Shown here: one piece after another, positions 53,050 through 64,000 of the stretch
Position numbering within the stretch: position 1 is the first letter of the stretch
How the letters are laid out: each line of letters begins with the position of its first letter
Source of the DNA: Plantactinospora soyae
GTDB lineage: Bacteria; Actinomycetota; Actinomycetes; Mycobacteriales; Micromonosporaceae
Reading direction: 5' to 3'
Length of the DNA: 64,000 nt
NCBI RefSeq assembly: GCF_014874095.1
Contig: NZ_JADBEB010000001.1
Span: 3,906,001 to 3,970,000, forward strand
Position numbers and translations under genes: made by a program
The notes under the pieces: model-generated
The model's database searches: none
The model's input: only the letters and a program-made list of their open reading frames with translations
What the model was told of the DNA's origin: nothing

Positions 53050-53760
53050 ATGACGCAGCGTGGCCGTGCCGCCGGCCGGCCGAAGGCGGGTCCCCGCGCT
53101 CCGGGGCGCCCCCGTGACGACTCGTCCGCGCGCCGGCTCCGGCTCCGTGCCGTTATCGAACCCGTGGTGAACGCCGCCGGCTACGACCTCGAGGACCTTG
53201 CGGTGTCCCGGGCCGGCCGCCGGTACGTGGTCCGGGTCGTCGTCGACGGCGACGCGGGCGTCAGCCTGGACGCGGTGGCCGACGTCTCCCGGGCCCTGTC
53301 CAAGGCGCTAGACCAGGCGGAGGAGACCAGCGGCGATCTGGTCGCCGGGGAGTACCAGCTAGAGGTGAGTTCCCCCGGCGTGGACCGGCCGCTGACGCTG
53401 CCCCGACACTGGCGGCGCAACGTGGGCCGGCTGGTGAAGGTGACTGTGCGTGGTGCCGGCGAACCGGTGGCGACCGCCCCGGGTGCCCCGGGAACGGCGA
53501 CCGGCCCGACCGATCGACCGACGGGCGACCGACAGGTGACGGCCCGGGTGGTCGCTGCCGACGAGATCCGGGCGGTGCTGGACACTGACGCCGGACCGAC
53601 CGGATGGGCGTACGACGACCTGGGACCCGGCCGGGTCCAGGTGGAGTTCAACCGGCTGGACGAGATCGCGGAAGACGATCCGACCGACGCTGGCCATGAC
53701 GACTATGACGACGACGTCGAAGACGGCGACGACGAAGATGTGGAGGGCGAGGAGCGGTGA
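53050..53760 (+). CDS. rimP: Ribosome maturation factor RimP
   Basis: 236 aa from the ATG at 53050 (GGGGGACGGAG upstream). 30S assembly factor. Motifs: [67 protein letters not shown]. It is longer than the usual ~155-180 residues because of a Pro/Thr-rich insert in the C-terminal SH3-like domain ([16 protein letters not shown]) and an acidic tail ([19 protein letters not shown]). GTGA overlap with nusA. Confidence 0.96.
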   Translation: MTQRGRAAGRPKAGPRAPGRPRDDSSARRLRLRAVIEPVVNAAGYDLEDLAVSRAGRRYVVRVVVDGDAGVSLDAVADVSRALSKALDQAEETSGDLVAGEYQLEVSSPGVDRPLTLPRHWRRNVGRLVKVTVRGAGEPVATAPGAPGTATGPTDRPTGDRQVTARVVAADEIRAVLDTDAGPTGWAYDDLGPGRVQVEFNRLDEIAEDDPTDAGHDDYDDDVEDGDDEDVEGEER

Positions 53761-54812
53761 ACATCGACCTCGCGGCGTTGCGCGCCCTTGAGCGCGAACG
53801 GGAGATCCCGTTCGACACGATTCTCGCGGCGATCGAGACCGCGTTGCTGACGGCGTACCGGCACACAGAGGGGGCCCAGGCGAATGCCCGGGTCGAGATC
53901 GACCGTAAGACCGGCGCGGCCCTGGTGTACGCCCAGGAGCAGGACGCCGAGGGTGCGGTGATCAGGGAGTTCGACGACACACCACACGACTTCGGTCGGA
54001 TCGCCGCGATGACCGCGAAACAGGTCATCCTGCAGCGGCTCCGGGAGGCCACCGACGAGGTGCACTTCGGCGAGTACGCGGGCCGGGACGGTGACCTGGT
54101 CACCGGAGTGGTGCAGGCGCACGAGGCGCGCAGCGAGAAGGGCATCGTCTCGGTCGACCTCGGCAAGGTGGAGGCGGTGCTGCCCCAGGCCGAGCAGGTG
54201 CCGGGCGAGCTGTACGAGCACGGGCAGCGGCTGCGGTGCGTGGTGGTGCACGTGGTCAAGGGCTTCCGAGGCCCCCAGATCACCCTCTCCCGTTCGCACC
54301 CCAACCTGGTGAAGAAGCTGTTCGCCCTGGAGGTGCCCGAGATCGCCGACGGAACGGTGGAGATCGCGGCGATCGCCCGGGAGTCCGGTCACCGGACCAA
54401 GATCGCGGTTCGGTCCACCGTCGCCGGGGTGAACGCGAAGGGCGCCTGCATCGGCCCGATGGGTCAGCGGGTCCGCGCGGTGATGAGCGAACTGCACGGT
54501 GAGAAGATCGACATCATCGACTGGTCCGAGGACCCCGGGATGTTCGTCGGCAACGCCCTGTCGCCGGCCAAGGCACTCCGGGTCGAGGTCGTGGACGCGG
54601 CGACCCGGACAGCGCGGGTCACCGTACCTGATTTCCAGCTTTCATTGGCTATCGGACGAGAAGGGCAGAATGCCCGTCTCGCCGCCCGCCTCACCGGCTG
54701 GCGGATCGACATCCATGCCGATACCGAGCAGGTGCCGAGCCCGGCACCGGCCGGCCGGCAGGGCGGTGCTGATCACGCAGCCGAGGCGGACGGAGCGATC
54801 TCGACCGGGTAG
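53757..54812 (+). CDS. nusA: Transcription termination/antitermination factor NusA
   Basis: 351 aa, GTG start overlapping the rimP stop. N-terminal RNAP-binding domain (~1-110; [34 protein letters not shown]), S1 domain (~110-185), and two KH domains (~200-335; [61 protein letters not shown]). It lacks the C-terminal acidic repeats of E. coli NusA, as in other actinobacteria. Confidence 0.97.
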   Translation: MNIDLAALRALEREREIPFDTILAAIETALLTAYRHTEGAQANARVEIDRKTGAALVYAQEQDAEGAVIREFDDTPHDFGRIAAMTAKQVILQRLREATDEVHFGEYAGRDGDLVTGVVQAHEARSEKGIVSVDLGKVEAVLPQAEQVPGELYEHGQRLRCVVVHVVKGFRGPQITLSRSHPNLVKKLFALEVPEIADGTVEIAAIARESGHRTKIAVRSTVAGVNAKGACIGPMGQRVRAVMSELHGEKIDIIDWSEDPGMFVGNALSPAKALRVEVVDAATRTARVTVPDFQLSLAIGREGQNARLAARLTGWRIDIHADTEQVPSPAPAGRQGGADHAAEADGAISTG

Positions 54813-54827
54813 GGGTAGACTTTCTCA

Positions 54828-55184
54828 GTGGTACGACGCGCGTGGCCGGAGCGCACCTGTGTGGGCTGTCGGCAACGGGCGCCGGCCGGCCAGCTGCTGC
54901 GGATTGTCGCGGTCGGCGATGAGACTGGTCACAGCCTCCGACCCGATCCGACCCGTAGGCTGCCGGGACGGGGGGCGAACCTGCATCCCGACCCGGCCTG
55001 CTTCACGCTGGCGCTGCGGCGTCGGGCCTTCGGACGGGCGCTGCGTATCGCTGGCGTTCCTGACGCGAGTGAGTTGGCCGAGCACCTCCAAGGCGTTGAC
55101 AAACCACGACCGGTCACCCGGCTGGGCGGAATCGACGCAACGGAACCCAAGCAAGGTAGGACGACCGACATGAGCACACGATGA
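54828..55184 (+). CDS. ylxR: YlxR (DUF448) RNA-binding protein
   Basis: 118 aa, GTG start 15 bp after nusA. Family motif RTCVGCRQRAPAGQLLRIV, then GRGANLHPDPACFTLALRRRAFGRALR. The C-terminal ~30 residues (GGIDATEPKQGRTTDMSTR) are poorly conserved. Sits in the usual nusA - ylxR - infB order. Confidence 0.95.
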   Translation: MVRRAWPERTCVGCRQRAPAGQLLRIVAVGDETGHSLRPDPTRRLPGRGANLHPDPACFTLALRRRAFGRALRIAGVPDASELAEHLQGVDKPRPVTRLGGIDATEPKQGRTTDMSTR

Positions 55185-55266
55185 AGTCCCAGAAATGACC
55201 AGGCTTCAAGTGCACGAGTGAGGTTGCTGCGGGTGCTGCCCGCACGACCTCGGAGTGAGGAGTGCA

Positions 55267-58269
<3,003 letters not shown>

Positions 58270-58285
58270 TCGAGATCGATGTAGC

Positions 58286-58316
58286 GGTGGCCGGGGCCCG
58301 ACGGGTCCCGGCCACC
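58286..58316 (+). terminator. Hairpin terminator after infB
   Basis: A 10-bp perfect stem GGTGGCCGGG / CCCGGCCACC with an internal CCC/GGG pair in the loop, 17 bp after the infB stop. Confidence 0.75.
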
Positions 58317-58387
58317 GGCCTGTCCGGGGGCCCGGCGCCCCGGAAAGGTGATGATCGGCGGGGGCGGATTGCCGTACCCTTCCGGCC

Positions 58388-58681
58388 GTGTATACCGGAA
58401 CCGCCGTTTTCGACCTGCTGCTGCCCGGAGACTCGCGCTCCCTGAAAGCGAAGAGGTCGTACGTCCGCCCCATTGTCGCCGCACTGCGGAAATTCGAGGT
58501 GTCAGCCGCCGAGGTGGGCGCGCTTGACCTGCACGGCCGGGCCCAGATCGCCGTCGCAGTGGTGGCCTCCGAGACTGAGCACGTCAGCACGGTGCTGGAT
58601 TCCTGTGAGCGCCTGATCGCCGGCCGACCGGAGATCGAGTTGCTCTCCGTACGCCGACGGTTGCACGGTGCGGATGACTGA
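58388..58681 (+). CDS. DUF503 (YlxP-like) protein
   Basis: 97 aa, GTG start. Family pattern: FDLLLPGDSRSLKAKRSYVRPIVAALRKFEVSAAEVGALDLHGRAQIAVAVVASE, with the conserved LHGRAQIAVA and the C-terminal ERLIAGRPEIELLSV. Usually encoded between infB and rbfA, as here; suspected role in ribosome assembly. Confidence 0.93.
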   Translation: MYTGTAVFDLLLPGDSRSLKAKRSYVRPIVAALRKFEVSAAEVGALDLHGRAQIAVAVVASETEHVSTVLDSCERLIAGRPEIELLSVRRRLHGADD

Positions 58682-58842
58682 TCCCCGGTGCCGCCCCCGG
58701 TACCCCGGTCAGGTCCGCTGATGTCGACGGCGGCGGCGCGGGCCCCGGGCGCGCAGGTAGTGTTCAGCGAGTCGGCCGGTCCGGCCGCGGCGCGTGGCGC
58801 CGCCGGTCCGGCCCGGAAGCGGGATGCCGTGGAGGTGCGGAG

Positions 58843-59352
58843 ATGACGGACCAGGCGAAGGTGCGCCGGCATGCGGAACGCGTGCGGGAGTTGGTCGCTT
58901 CGGTGGTGCGTACCCAGGTCAAAGATCCCCGACTCGGCATGATTACGATCACCGACGCGCGGATCACCCCTGACCTGCGGGAAGCCACGGTCTTCTACAC
59001 GGTGCTCGGTGACGCTTCCGAGCAGGCGGCCACCGCCGCCGCCCTGGAGAGCGCCAAGGGGCTGCTGCGGAGCACGGTGGGCAAGGCGCTCGGGTTGCGG
59101 CACTCGCCGAGCCTGTCCTTCGTCCTCGACAACGTGCAGGACCAGGTCAAGCAGATCGACGAGCTGCTGACCGCTGCCCGTACCGCCGACGCGGAGGTGC
59201 AGCGGCTGGCCGCCCAGGCCGAGTACGCGGGCGAGCCGCAGCCGTACCGGGTCGAGGACGACGAGGAAGCGGACGACGAGGAAGCGGACGACGAGGAAGC
59301 GGGCGACGACGAGGACCGGCGGTCAGCGGGCGGAACCGGAGCCCGGCCGTGA
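58843..59352 (+). CDS. rbfA: Ribosome-binding factor A
   Basis: 169 aa, ATG. 30S maturation factor. Type II KH fold: VRRHAERVRELVASVVRTQVKDPRLGMITITDARITPDLREATVFYTVLG; conserved LGLRHSPSLSFVLDN. The C-terminal ~45 residues include a tandem acidic repeat, (E)EADDE three times, longer than in most RbfA proteins. GTGA overlap with nrnA. Confidence 0.96.
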   Translation: MTDQAKVRRHAERVRELVASVVRTQVKDPRLGMITITDARITPDLREATVFYTVLGDASEQAATAAALESAKGLLRSTVGKALGLRHSPSLSFVLDNVQDQVKQIDELLTAARTADAEVQRLAAQAEYAGEPQPYRVEDDEEADDEEADDEEAGDDEDRRSAGGTGARP

Positions 59353-60449
59353 GCGGCGGAGCGTTGCTCGCCGACGTGCCCCGGCCGGCGGCCACCGAGC
59401 AGCCGACCGAGGCGGAGTGGGCCGCGGCGGTGAGCGCGATCACGACGCTGCCGGCCAACGGCCGGATACTGCTGATCTGTCACGTGAACCCGGACGGCGA
59501 CGCCCTGGGCAGCATGCTCGGGTTCGCGCTGGGACTGCGCCGGCTGGGCGTACGCCAGTTGCAGGCCACCTTCCCCGGGCGCCCGGAGGTGCCGGAGCCG
59601 TTCCAGGCGATGCCCGGCCTCGACCTGCTGGTGCCGGCCACCGAGGCGGACCCGGACCCGGACCTGGTGATCTGCTTCGACGTCGCCGCCGTGTCGCGGC
59701 TGGGCGACCTGGCCGACCGGTTGGACCGGGCCGGCGCCTCCGTGGTGCTGGACCACCACGCCTCGAACACCCGGTTCGGCGGGATCCACCTGGTCGACCC
59801 GGACGCCGCCGCGACGTCGGTGGTGGTGGAGAAGCTGCTCGTCCGGCTGGGAGTGCCGCTGGACCAGGGGATCGCCGAGTGCCTGTACGTCGCCCTGGCG
59901 ACCGACACCGGCTCGTTCCGGTTCGACATGACCACACCGGCGGTGCACGAGATGGCCGCCCGGCTGCTGGCGACCGGAATCCGACCCGGGGAGATCTCCC
60001 GGCGGATCTTCGACACCCGGCCGTTCGGCGCGGTCCGGCTCTACGGGGACGTGCTGGGTCGTACCCAGCTCGAACCGCTGGAGGCCGGCGGGCGCGGGCT
60101 GGTCTGGACGTACGCCACGCTGGCGGACCTGGAGCGGCACGGGCAACGCCCGTACACGCTGGAGCCGCTGATCGACTCGGTCCGCTGCACCGCCGAGGCC
60201 GACGTGAGCTGCGTACTCAAGCAGGTCGCCGAGGGGGAGTGGGCGGTCTCCATGCGCAGCAAGGGCGCGATGGACGTGAGCCGGGTGGCGGTGGCCCTCG
60301 GCGGTGGCGGACACCGCCTGGCGGCCGGCTTCACCGCGTACGGGTCGGTGCCGGAGGTCATCGAGGCGATCCGGACCGAGCTGGGCCGGGGCGGGGTCGC
60401 ACTGGACCTGGGCGGGACCGCCGCCTCTGAGCTGCAAGATCAGGAGTAA
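59349..60449 (+). CDS. nrnA: DHH phosphoesterase, NrnA-type nanoRNase/pAp phosphatase
   Basis: 366 aa, GTG start overlapping rbfA. DHH motifs: HVNPDGDALGSML (motif I), ICFDVAAVSRLGD (II), VVLDHHASN (III), ATDTGSFRF (IV), and the DHHA1 domain with GGGGHRLAAGFT. Degrades short oligoribonucleotides and dephosphorylates 3'-phosphoadenosine-5'-phosphate (known for the family). Conserved position between rbfA and the MATE transporter, as in mycobacteria. Confidence 0.94.
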   Translation: MSGGALLADVPRPAATEQPTEAEWAAAVSAITTLPANGRILLICHVNPDGDALGSMLGFALGLRRLGVRQLQATFPGRPEVPEPFQAMPGLDLLVPATEADPDPDLVICFDVAAVSRLGDLADRLDRAGASVVLDHHASNTRFGGIHLVDPDAAATSVVVEKLLVRLGVPLDQGIAECLYVALATDTGSFRFDMTTPAVHEMAARLLATGIRPGEISRRIFDTRPFGAVRLYGDVLGRTQLEPLEAGGRGLVWTYATLADLERHGQRPYTLEPLIDSVRCTAEADVSCVLKQVAEGEWAVSMRSKGAMDVSRVAVALGGGGHRLAAGFTAYGSVPEVIEAIRTELGRGGVALDLGGTAASELQDQE

Positions 60450-60501
60450 CCGGGCGGGCGTCTAGCTTTCCGCCGGGCGGCGCCGCAGGGACAATTGGCG
60501 G

Positions 60502-60909
60502 ATGGAACAGCAACCGGAGCTCTCCGTCGATGTGCCCCGGGCCTGGGACCGACCGGTCGTATCGGTTCCCATCCTGACCTTCTTGTCCCTGGTCGGCGGG
60601 CAGCTGCCGTCCTTCTCGCCGCAGGCCAACCTCTATACGATCGGCACCGGCGGTGCGCTGGTGTGGCTCGGGCTCTCCAACCGGATGCCCCGACGGCCCG
60701 TACCGCAGCGGTTGGGGTCCGGGGCCGTCTGGTGGGTGCTGCCCGTCATGATCTTCGGAGTCTTCGAGGCCGGCACGTTCATGCTCGGCTCCCGGGACGA
60801 CTTTCCGACCTTCTCGAAGATCACCGACCCGCTGCTGGACGACTCGCTGATCCGCTCAGCCGCCTACTTCGCGTGGCTGTCGGCCTTCTGGGGACTGGTA
60901 CGCCGATGA
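60502..60909 (+). CDS. Small membrane protein of unknown function
   Basis: 135 aa, ATG. Three to four hydrophobic segments (VSVPILTFLSLVGGQLP, LYTIGTGGALVWLGLS, GAVWWVLPVMIFGVFEAGTFML, SAAYFAWLSAFWGLV). Not recognised. Its stop overlaps the ATG of the DUF6186 gene (ATGA); the pair probably forms a membrane unit. Confidence 0.8.
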   Translation: MEQQPELSVDVPRAWDRPVVSVPILTFLSLVGGQLPSFSPQANLYTIGTGGALVWLGLSNRMPRRPVPQRLGSGAVWWVLPVMIFGVFEAGTFMLGSRDDFPTFSKITDPLLDDSLIRSAAYFAWLSAFWGLVRR

Positions 60910-61115
60910 AGCTTCTCGCGATCGGCGGGTTCACGGCGGCCCTGCTGCTCTTCGTCGTGGTGGAGTGGGCGGCCCGGCGGGAGGGGTCCCGGATCCCGAC
61001 CTTCGGCGACGTCTGTGCCTACGTGATGCGGTACGAGGTCGGCCCGGTGCCGGTCGGCCGGATCGCCCTGTTCGGCTTCTGGTGGTGGATGGGCTGGCAC
61101 TTCTTTGCCCGCTGA
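60906..61115 (+). CDS. DUF6186-like small membrane protein
   Basis: 69 aa, ATG at 60906. One N-terminal membrane segment (LLAIGGFTAALLLFVVVEWAARR), a loop with PTFGDVCAYVM, and a second segment ending GFWWWMGWHFFAR, the ending I associate with DUF6186. Translationally coupled to the preceding gene. Function unknown. Confidence 0.75.
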   Translation: MKLLAIGGFTAALLLFVVVEWAARREGSRIPTFGDVCAYVMRYEVGPVPVGRIALFGFWWWMGWHFFAR

Positions 61116-61415
61116 GCAGGACCTACTGTCCGGTACCGTTCCACATGGCGGGAATGCCGCACAGAATGTGGACCTGAACGATAGCTTGGGTAATGGACCT
61201 GAACGATACCTAGGGTCGTGACTGCGCCCGTCCCACCCGCGTCGGGTGTGGCACACCCATTGAGCATCGCCTGCCTCCAGGGTCAACCGACCCGGGCTCA
61301 CGCTGTCCCGGCCACCTTGTCCGGCGATCCCGGACCTGCCACCGAGGACGATCAGCAGGACCCGCCGCAGTGGTCCGCGTCGATGTGGACCACGTGCCCT
61401 GGAAGGAGCCCTCCC
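61116..61415. other. Intergenic stretch with a 25-bp-spaced direct repeat
   Basis: About 300 bp with no gene. It holds TGGACCTGAACGATA twice, at 61169-61183 and 61194-61208 (period 25 bp), each followed by a G/C-CT-GGG segment. The repeats could be paired regulator sites or leader elements for the small gene at 61416. Nothing else was seen. Confidence 0.5.
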
Positions 61416-61514
61416 ATGGCGGCCAAGCCGAACAAGCCCAAGCCCGAGAACACCGACGAGGCCCGCGAACAGGCCCGTCGCGCAGTCCAGATGTCGATGG
61501 ACACCCGTCAGTGA
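61416..61514 (+). CDS. Small basic protein, 32 aa
   Basis: ATG at 61416 preceded by GGAAGGAGCC with good spacing. Highly charged: MAAKPNKPKPENTDEAREQ then ARRAVQMSMDTRQ, with an amphipathic helix likely from residue 13. The strong ribosome binding site and the helix-like periodicity support translation; a longer frame from 61218 has no ribosome binding site and Pro/Ala-rich sequence. Not recognised. Confidence 0.55.
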   Translation: MAAKPNKPKPENTDEAREQARRAVQMSMDTRQ

Positions 61515-61782
61515 CCGACGCGTCGCCGCGGTGACCGACCCGGTCCCGGGTCGTCCGCGTCGACTCCGGTCGGACGGATCTTCCCGTACCGGCCACCTGA
61601 CCGAGCAGTTCCGCCCGCACCGGCCCGTCGGATGGCAGCAGCCCTCCGGGTAGCCGGTGCGGACGTGAGTTCTCCGCCGGGCAGGATTCGTGATCGATCC
61701 TCGGGAACCGCTCGGGGTCGCGGCTAGGTAAGTGCAGCCCTGTCTTGTGCTCCTTACTTGGGCCGTGCCAGGATCGTTCGCG
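61515..61782. other. Intergenic region upstream of the MATE gene
   Basis: About 270 bp with no supported gene; no clear promoter or operator motif could be picked out. Confidence 0.4.
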
Positions 61783-63198
61783 ATGAGCCAGCCCGCCAGC
61801 CCGCCTCCGGACGCAGCGGTTCCGGACACAGCGGTTCAAGACGAGGCCGTTCCGGACGCGGTCGCTTCGACGGCGGTCGCCGCACCGCCCCCGGCCGCCG
61901 GGGCGTCCGCCCGACGGATCGCCGGGTTGGCCCTGCCCGCGCTGGTGGTACTGGCCGCCGAGCCGCTCTACGTACTCGTCGACACCGCCGTGCTGGGGCA
62001 CCTCGGCTCGGTGCCGCTCGCCGCGCTCGCCGTCGGCGGTCCGGTGATGACCCTGGTCGTCTGGATCGGCACCGTCACCGCGTACGGCACCACCGGGCGG
62101 GCGGCCCGACGATTCGGGTACGGCGACCGGTCCGCCGCCGTCGCCGAGGGCGTCCAGTCGTCCTGGCTCGCCCTCGCCGCCGGCCTGCTGCTGGCCGTCG
62201 TGATGCAGTTCGCGGCCGGCCCGCTGGCGCGTACCGTCGCCGGAGCCGGATCCCCCGAGGTGGCCGACGGCGCGGCACTCTGGCTGCGGATCGCGGCCAT
62301 CGGCGCCCCCGGCCTGCTGCTGGCGGCGGCCGGCAACGGCTGGATGCGCGGCGTGCAGGACACCCGCCGGCCGCTCTACTTCGTGCTCGGGCCCAATCTG
62401 CTCTCCGCCGTGCTCTGCCCGATCCTGGTTTACCCGGCCGGCCTCGGCCTGGCCGGTTCGGCGGTGGCCAACGCGGTGGCGCAGACCCTTTGCGGGCTGC
62501 TCTTCGCCGGCGCGCTGGTCGCCGAGCGGATTCCGCTGGCTCCCCGGCCCCGGGTGATCGCCCACCAACTCGTGCTCAGCCGGGACCTGTTGATCCGGGG
62601 AGCCGCCTTCCAGGCCAGCTTTCTGTCGGCGACCACGGTGGCGGCCCGGTTCGGGGTCGCCGCGGTCGGCGCCCACCAGATCGCACTGCAACTGTGGTTC
62701 TTCACCGCACTACTGCTGGACGCGCTGGCAATCGCCGCGCAGTCGCTGGTCGGTGCCGCGCTCGGTGCCGGTGACGCGGCCACCGCCCAGTTGCTGGCCC
62801 GCCGGGTCGCGGTGCTCGGCGGACTCTGCGGCATCGCCTTCGCGGTGATCATCGGGGCCGGTGCCGGGATCGTGCCCGCCTGGTTCAGTGCCGATCTCCA
62901 GGTACGGGAGCAGGCCCTGGTCGCCTGGCCCTGGTTCGCCGGGATGCAGCCGCTGGCCGGAGTCGTCTTCGCCCTCGACGGGGTGCTGATCGGCGCCGGT
63001 GACATCCGCTACCTGCGCAACCTGACCGTGCTGAGCGCGCTCGGCGTCTTCCTGCCGGCGATCTGGCTCACCTTCGTCTTCGACCTCGGACTCGGTGGCA
63101 TCTGGGCCGGCCTCACCCTCTTCGTCGTGGCCCGGCTGGTCGGGCTGCTGCTCCGGATGCGTTCCGGCCGGTGGCTGGTGCTCGGCGCCATCCGCTGA
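61783..63198 (+). CDS. MATE-family efflux transporter (DinF-like)
   Basis: 471 aa from the ATG at 61783. About 12 membrane segments after a 45-residue Ala/Pro/Asp-rich head. Core motifs: AGLALPALVVLAAEPLYVLVDTAVLGHLGSVPLAALAVG, the NorM/DinF opening, TAYGTTGRAARRFGYGD, and the second-half repeat RGAAFQASFLSATTVAARFGVAAVGAHQIALQ. DinF lies between nrnA and truB in mycobacteria, so this is the conserved orthologue. Substrate unknown. Confidence 0.92.
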   Translation: MSQPASPPPDAAVPDTAVQDEAVPDAVASTAVAAPPPAAGASARRIAGLALPALVVLAAEPLYVLVDTAVLGHLGSVPLAALAVGGPVMTLVVWIGTVTAYGTTGRAARRFGYGDRSAAVAEGVQSSWLALAAGLLLAVVMQFAAGPLARTVAGAGSPEVADGAALWLRIAAIGAPGLLLAAAGNGWMRGVQDTRRPLYFVLGPNLLSAVLCPILVYPAGLGLAGSAVANAVAQTLCGLLFAGALVAERIPLAPRPRVIAHQLVLSRDLLIRGAAFQASFLSATTVAARFGVAAVGAHQIALQLWFFTALLLDALAIAAQSLVGAALGAGDAATAQLLARRVAVLGGLCGIAFAVIIGAGAGIVPAWFSADLQVREQALVAWPWFAGMQPLAGVVFALDGVLIGAGDIRYLRNLTVLSALGVFLPAIWLTFVFDLGLGGIWAGLTLFVVARLVGLLLRMRSGRWLVLGAIR

Positions 63199-63203
63199 CC
63201 CCG

Positions 63204-63223
63204 CCGGGCCACCGGTGGCCCGG
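63204..63223 (+). terminator. Palindromic terminator after the MATE gene
   Basis: A 20-bp perfect palindrome, CCGGGCCACC-GGTGGCCCGG, 5 bp after the MATE stop. It can form a 9-10 bp hairpin. Confidence 0.65.
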
Positions 63224-63291
63224 GGCGGCGGGCGTCACGGATGGGCGGGGCGCGGGTGACGTCGCCGGGCCGTCTGGCACGCTTGGCGCTC

Positions 63292-64000
63292 GTGAGCGTG
63301 GACGGTCTGATCGTGGTCGACAAGCCCGGCGGCATGACGTCGCATGACGTGGTCGCCCGGATCCGTCGGCTGGCCCGGACCCGGCGGGTCGGGCACGGCG
63401 GGACGCTGGATCCGATGGCCACCGGAGTACTGGTGATCGGGGTCGGCCGGGCCACCCGGCTGCTGACGTACGTGATCGGCGCCGGCAAGGGCTACGCCGC
63501 GACGATCCGGCTCGGCCAGTCGACGGTGACCGACGACGCGGAGGGCGAGGTGGTCAGCGCCGCCTCGGCCGGCGAGGTCACCGACGCCGCCGTGCACGCC
63601 GGTCTCGCCGCGATGACCGGAGAGATCGACCAGGTACCGAGCGCGGTCAGCGCGATCAAGATCGACGGCCAGCGGGCGTACAAACGGGTACGCGACGGCG
63701 AGACGGTCGCCCTCGCGGCGCGCCGGGTCACGGTCTCCCGACTCGAACCACTGGCCGTCCGGCGGGAGTCGGTCGACGGGATGGCCGTACTGGACGTGGA
63801 CGTGCTGGTGGACTGCTCGTCCGGGACGTACATCCGGGCGCTGGCCCGGGATCTCGGCGCCGGGCTCGGCGTCGGCGGACATCTCACCGCGCTGCGGCGT
63901 ACCGCGGTCGGCGGGTTCACCCTCGCCGAGGCGCTGACCCTGCCGGCGCTGGAGGAACGGGCTCCGGACGTGGTCAACCTCTCGGTCGAGGCGGCGGCCC
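63292..64000 (+). CDS. truB: tRNA pseudouridine-55 synthase, 3' end outside window
   Basis: GTG at 63292 (a second GTG two codons later is possible); open to the end of the window, at least 236 residues. Makes pseudouridine 55 in tRNA. Motifs: SVDGLIVVDKPGGMTSHDVV, catalytic Asp in GHGGTLD40PMATGVL, GKGYAATIRLGQSTVTDDAEGE, QVPSAVSAIKIDGQRAYKRVRDGE, and CSSGTYIRALARDLGAGLGVGGHLTALRR. No stop codon is seen. Confidence 0.97.
   Translation, partial: MSVDGLIVVDKPGGMTSHDVVARIRRLARTRRVGHGGTLDPMATGVLVIGVGRATRLLTYVIGAGKGYAATIRLGQSTVTDDAEGEVVSAASAGEVTDAAVHAGLAAMTGEIDQVPSAVSAIKIDGQRAYKRVRDGETVALAARRVTVSRLEPLAVRRESVDGMAVLDVDVLVDCSSGTYIRALARDLGAGLGVGGHLTALRRTAVGGFTLAEALTLPALEERAPDVVNLSVEAAA

Noticed and set aside
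61218-61514. 98-aa gene instead of the 32-aa gene
   Set aside because: The first 66 codons are Pro/Ala-rich without a ribosome binding site; the strong AAGGAG site lies just before 61416.

Overview
The window is a 64 kb piece of a very GC-rich actinobacterial chromosome. Several signs point to Micromonosporaceae (Micromonospora and relatives): the G/C-saturated third codon positions, frequent GTG starts with ATGA/GTGA stop-start overlaps, DUF397 and DUF574 families, and three copies of a dispersed GAAGGGGCCCTTC hairpin of a kind I associate with that family. There are no tRNA or rRNA genes, no CRISPR array, no insertion sequence and no phage module that I can support.

Both ends are conserved housekeeping blocks. 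On the left are the end of rlmN, a DivIVA-domain protein with long tandem repeats, a DUF2631 membrane protein, an unusual metallo-beta-lactamase/Rieske fusion, an FAD oxidoreductase, and the operon dxr - site-2 protease - ispG (isoprenoid precursors and regulated proteolysis). On the right is the translation block: map, VIT transporter, then a ferritin-like protein and a lipoprotein divergent from rimP - nusA - ylxR - infB - DUF503 - rbfA - nrnA - two small membrane genes - dinF-like MATE - truB (cut by the window end).

Between them lies accessory DNA. 11.0-15.4 kb: a PadR regulator with a large dyad operator, and a three-gene operon DUF4956 - VTC polyphosphate-polymerase-like - secreted CotH kinase with a cellulose-binding module. 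15.7-26 kb: a galactan-utilisation regulon of two secreted GH53 galactanases, a GH42 beta-galactosidase, a sugar ABC importer and a LacI-type repressor, with four TGTGAGCGCTCMCA operators placed before the three transcription units. 26-38 kb: GNAT, old-yellow-enzyme reductase, dicarboxylate symporter, DUF998, DUF574 methyltransferase, a PAS-GGDEF-EAL protein, DUF456, a secreted protein, an XRE/ImmA peptidase pair and a YHS-containing protein. 38-45 kb: a decayed SARP/AfsR-type regulator, then a permease - glutamine-synthetase-like - aldehyde dehydrogenase operon that looks like amine or polyamine catabolism. 45-51.6 kb: an ArsR-like/MFS pair, a truncated XRE + DUF397 pair, glutaredoxin and SDR genes separated by a 13-bp tandem repeat, and a nucleotidyltransferase/DDN-type pair.

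The most unusual items are the CotH/VTC/DUF4956 operon, the MBL-Rieske fusion, the complete galactan regulon with its operators, the tautomerase-like/YHS fusion, the XRE-ImmA pair, and several gene remnants (TetR C-terminus, SARP with internal deletion, XRE stub).
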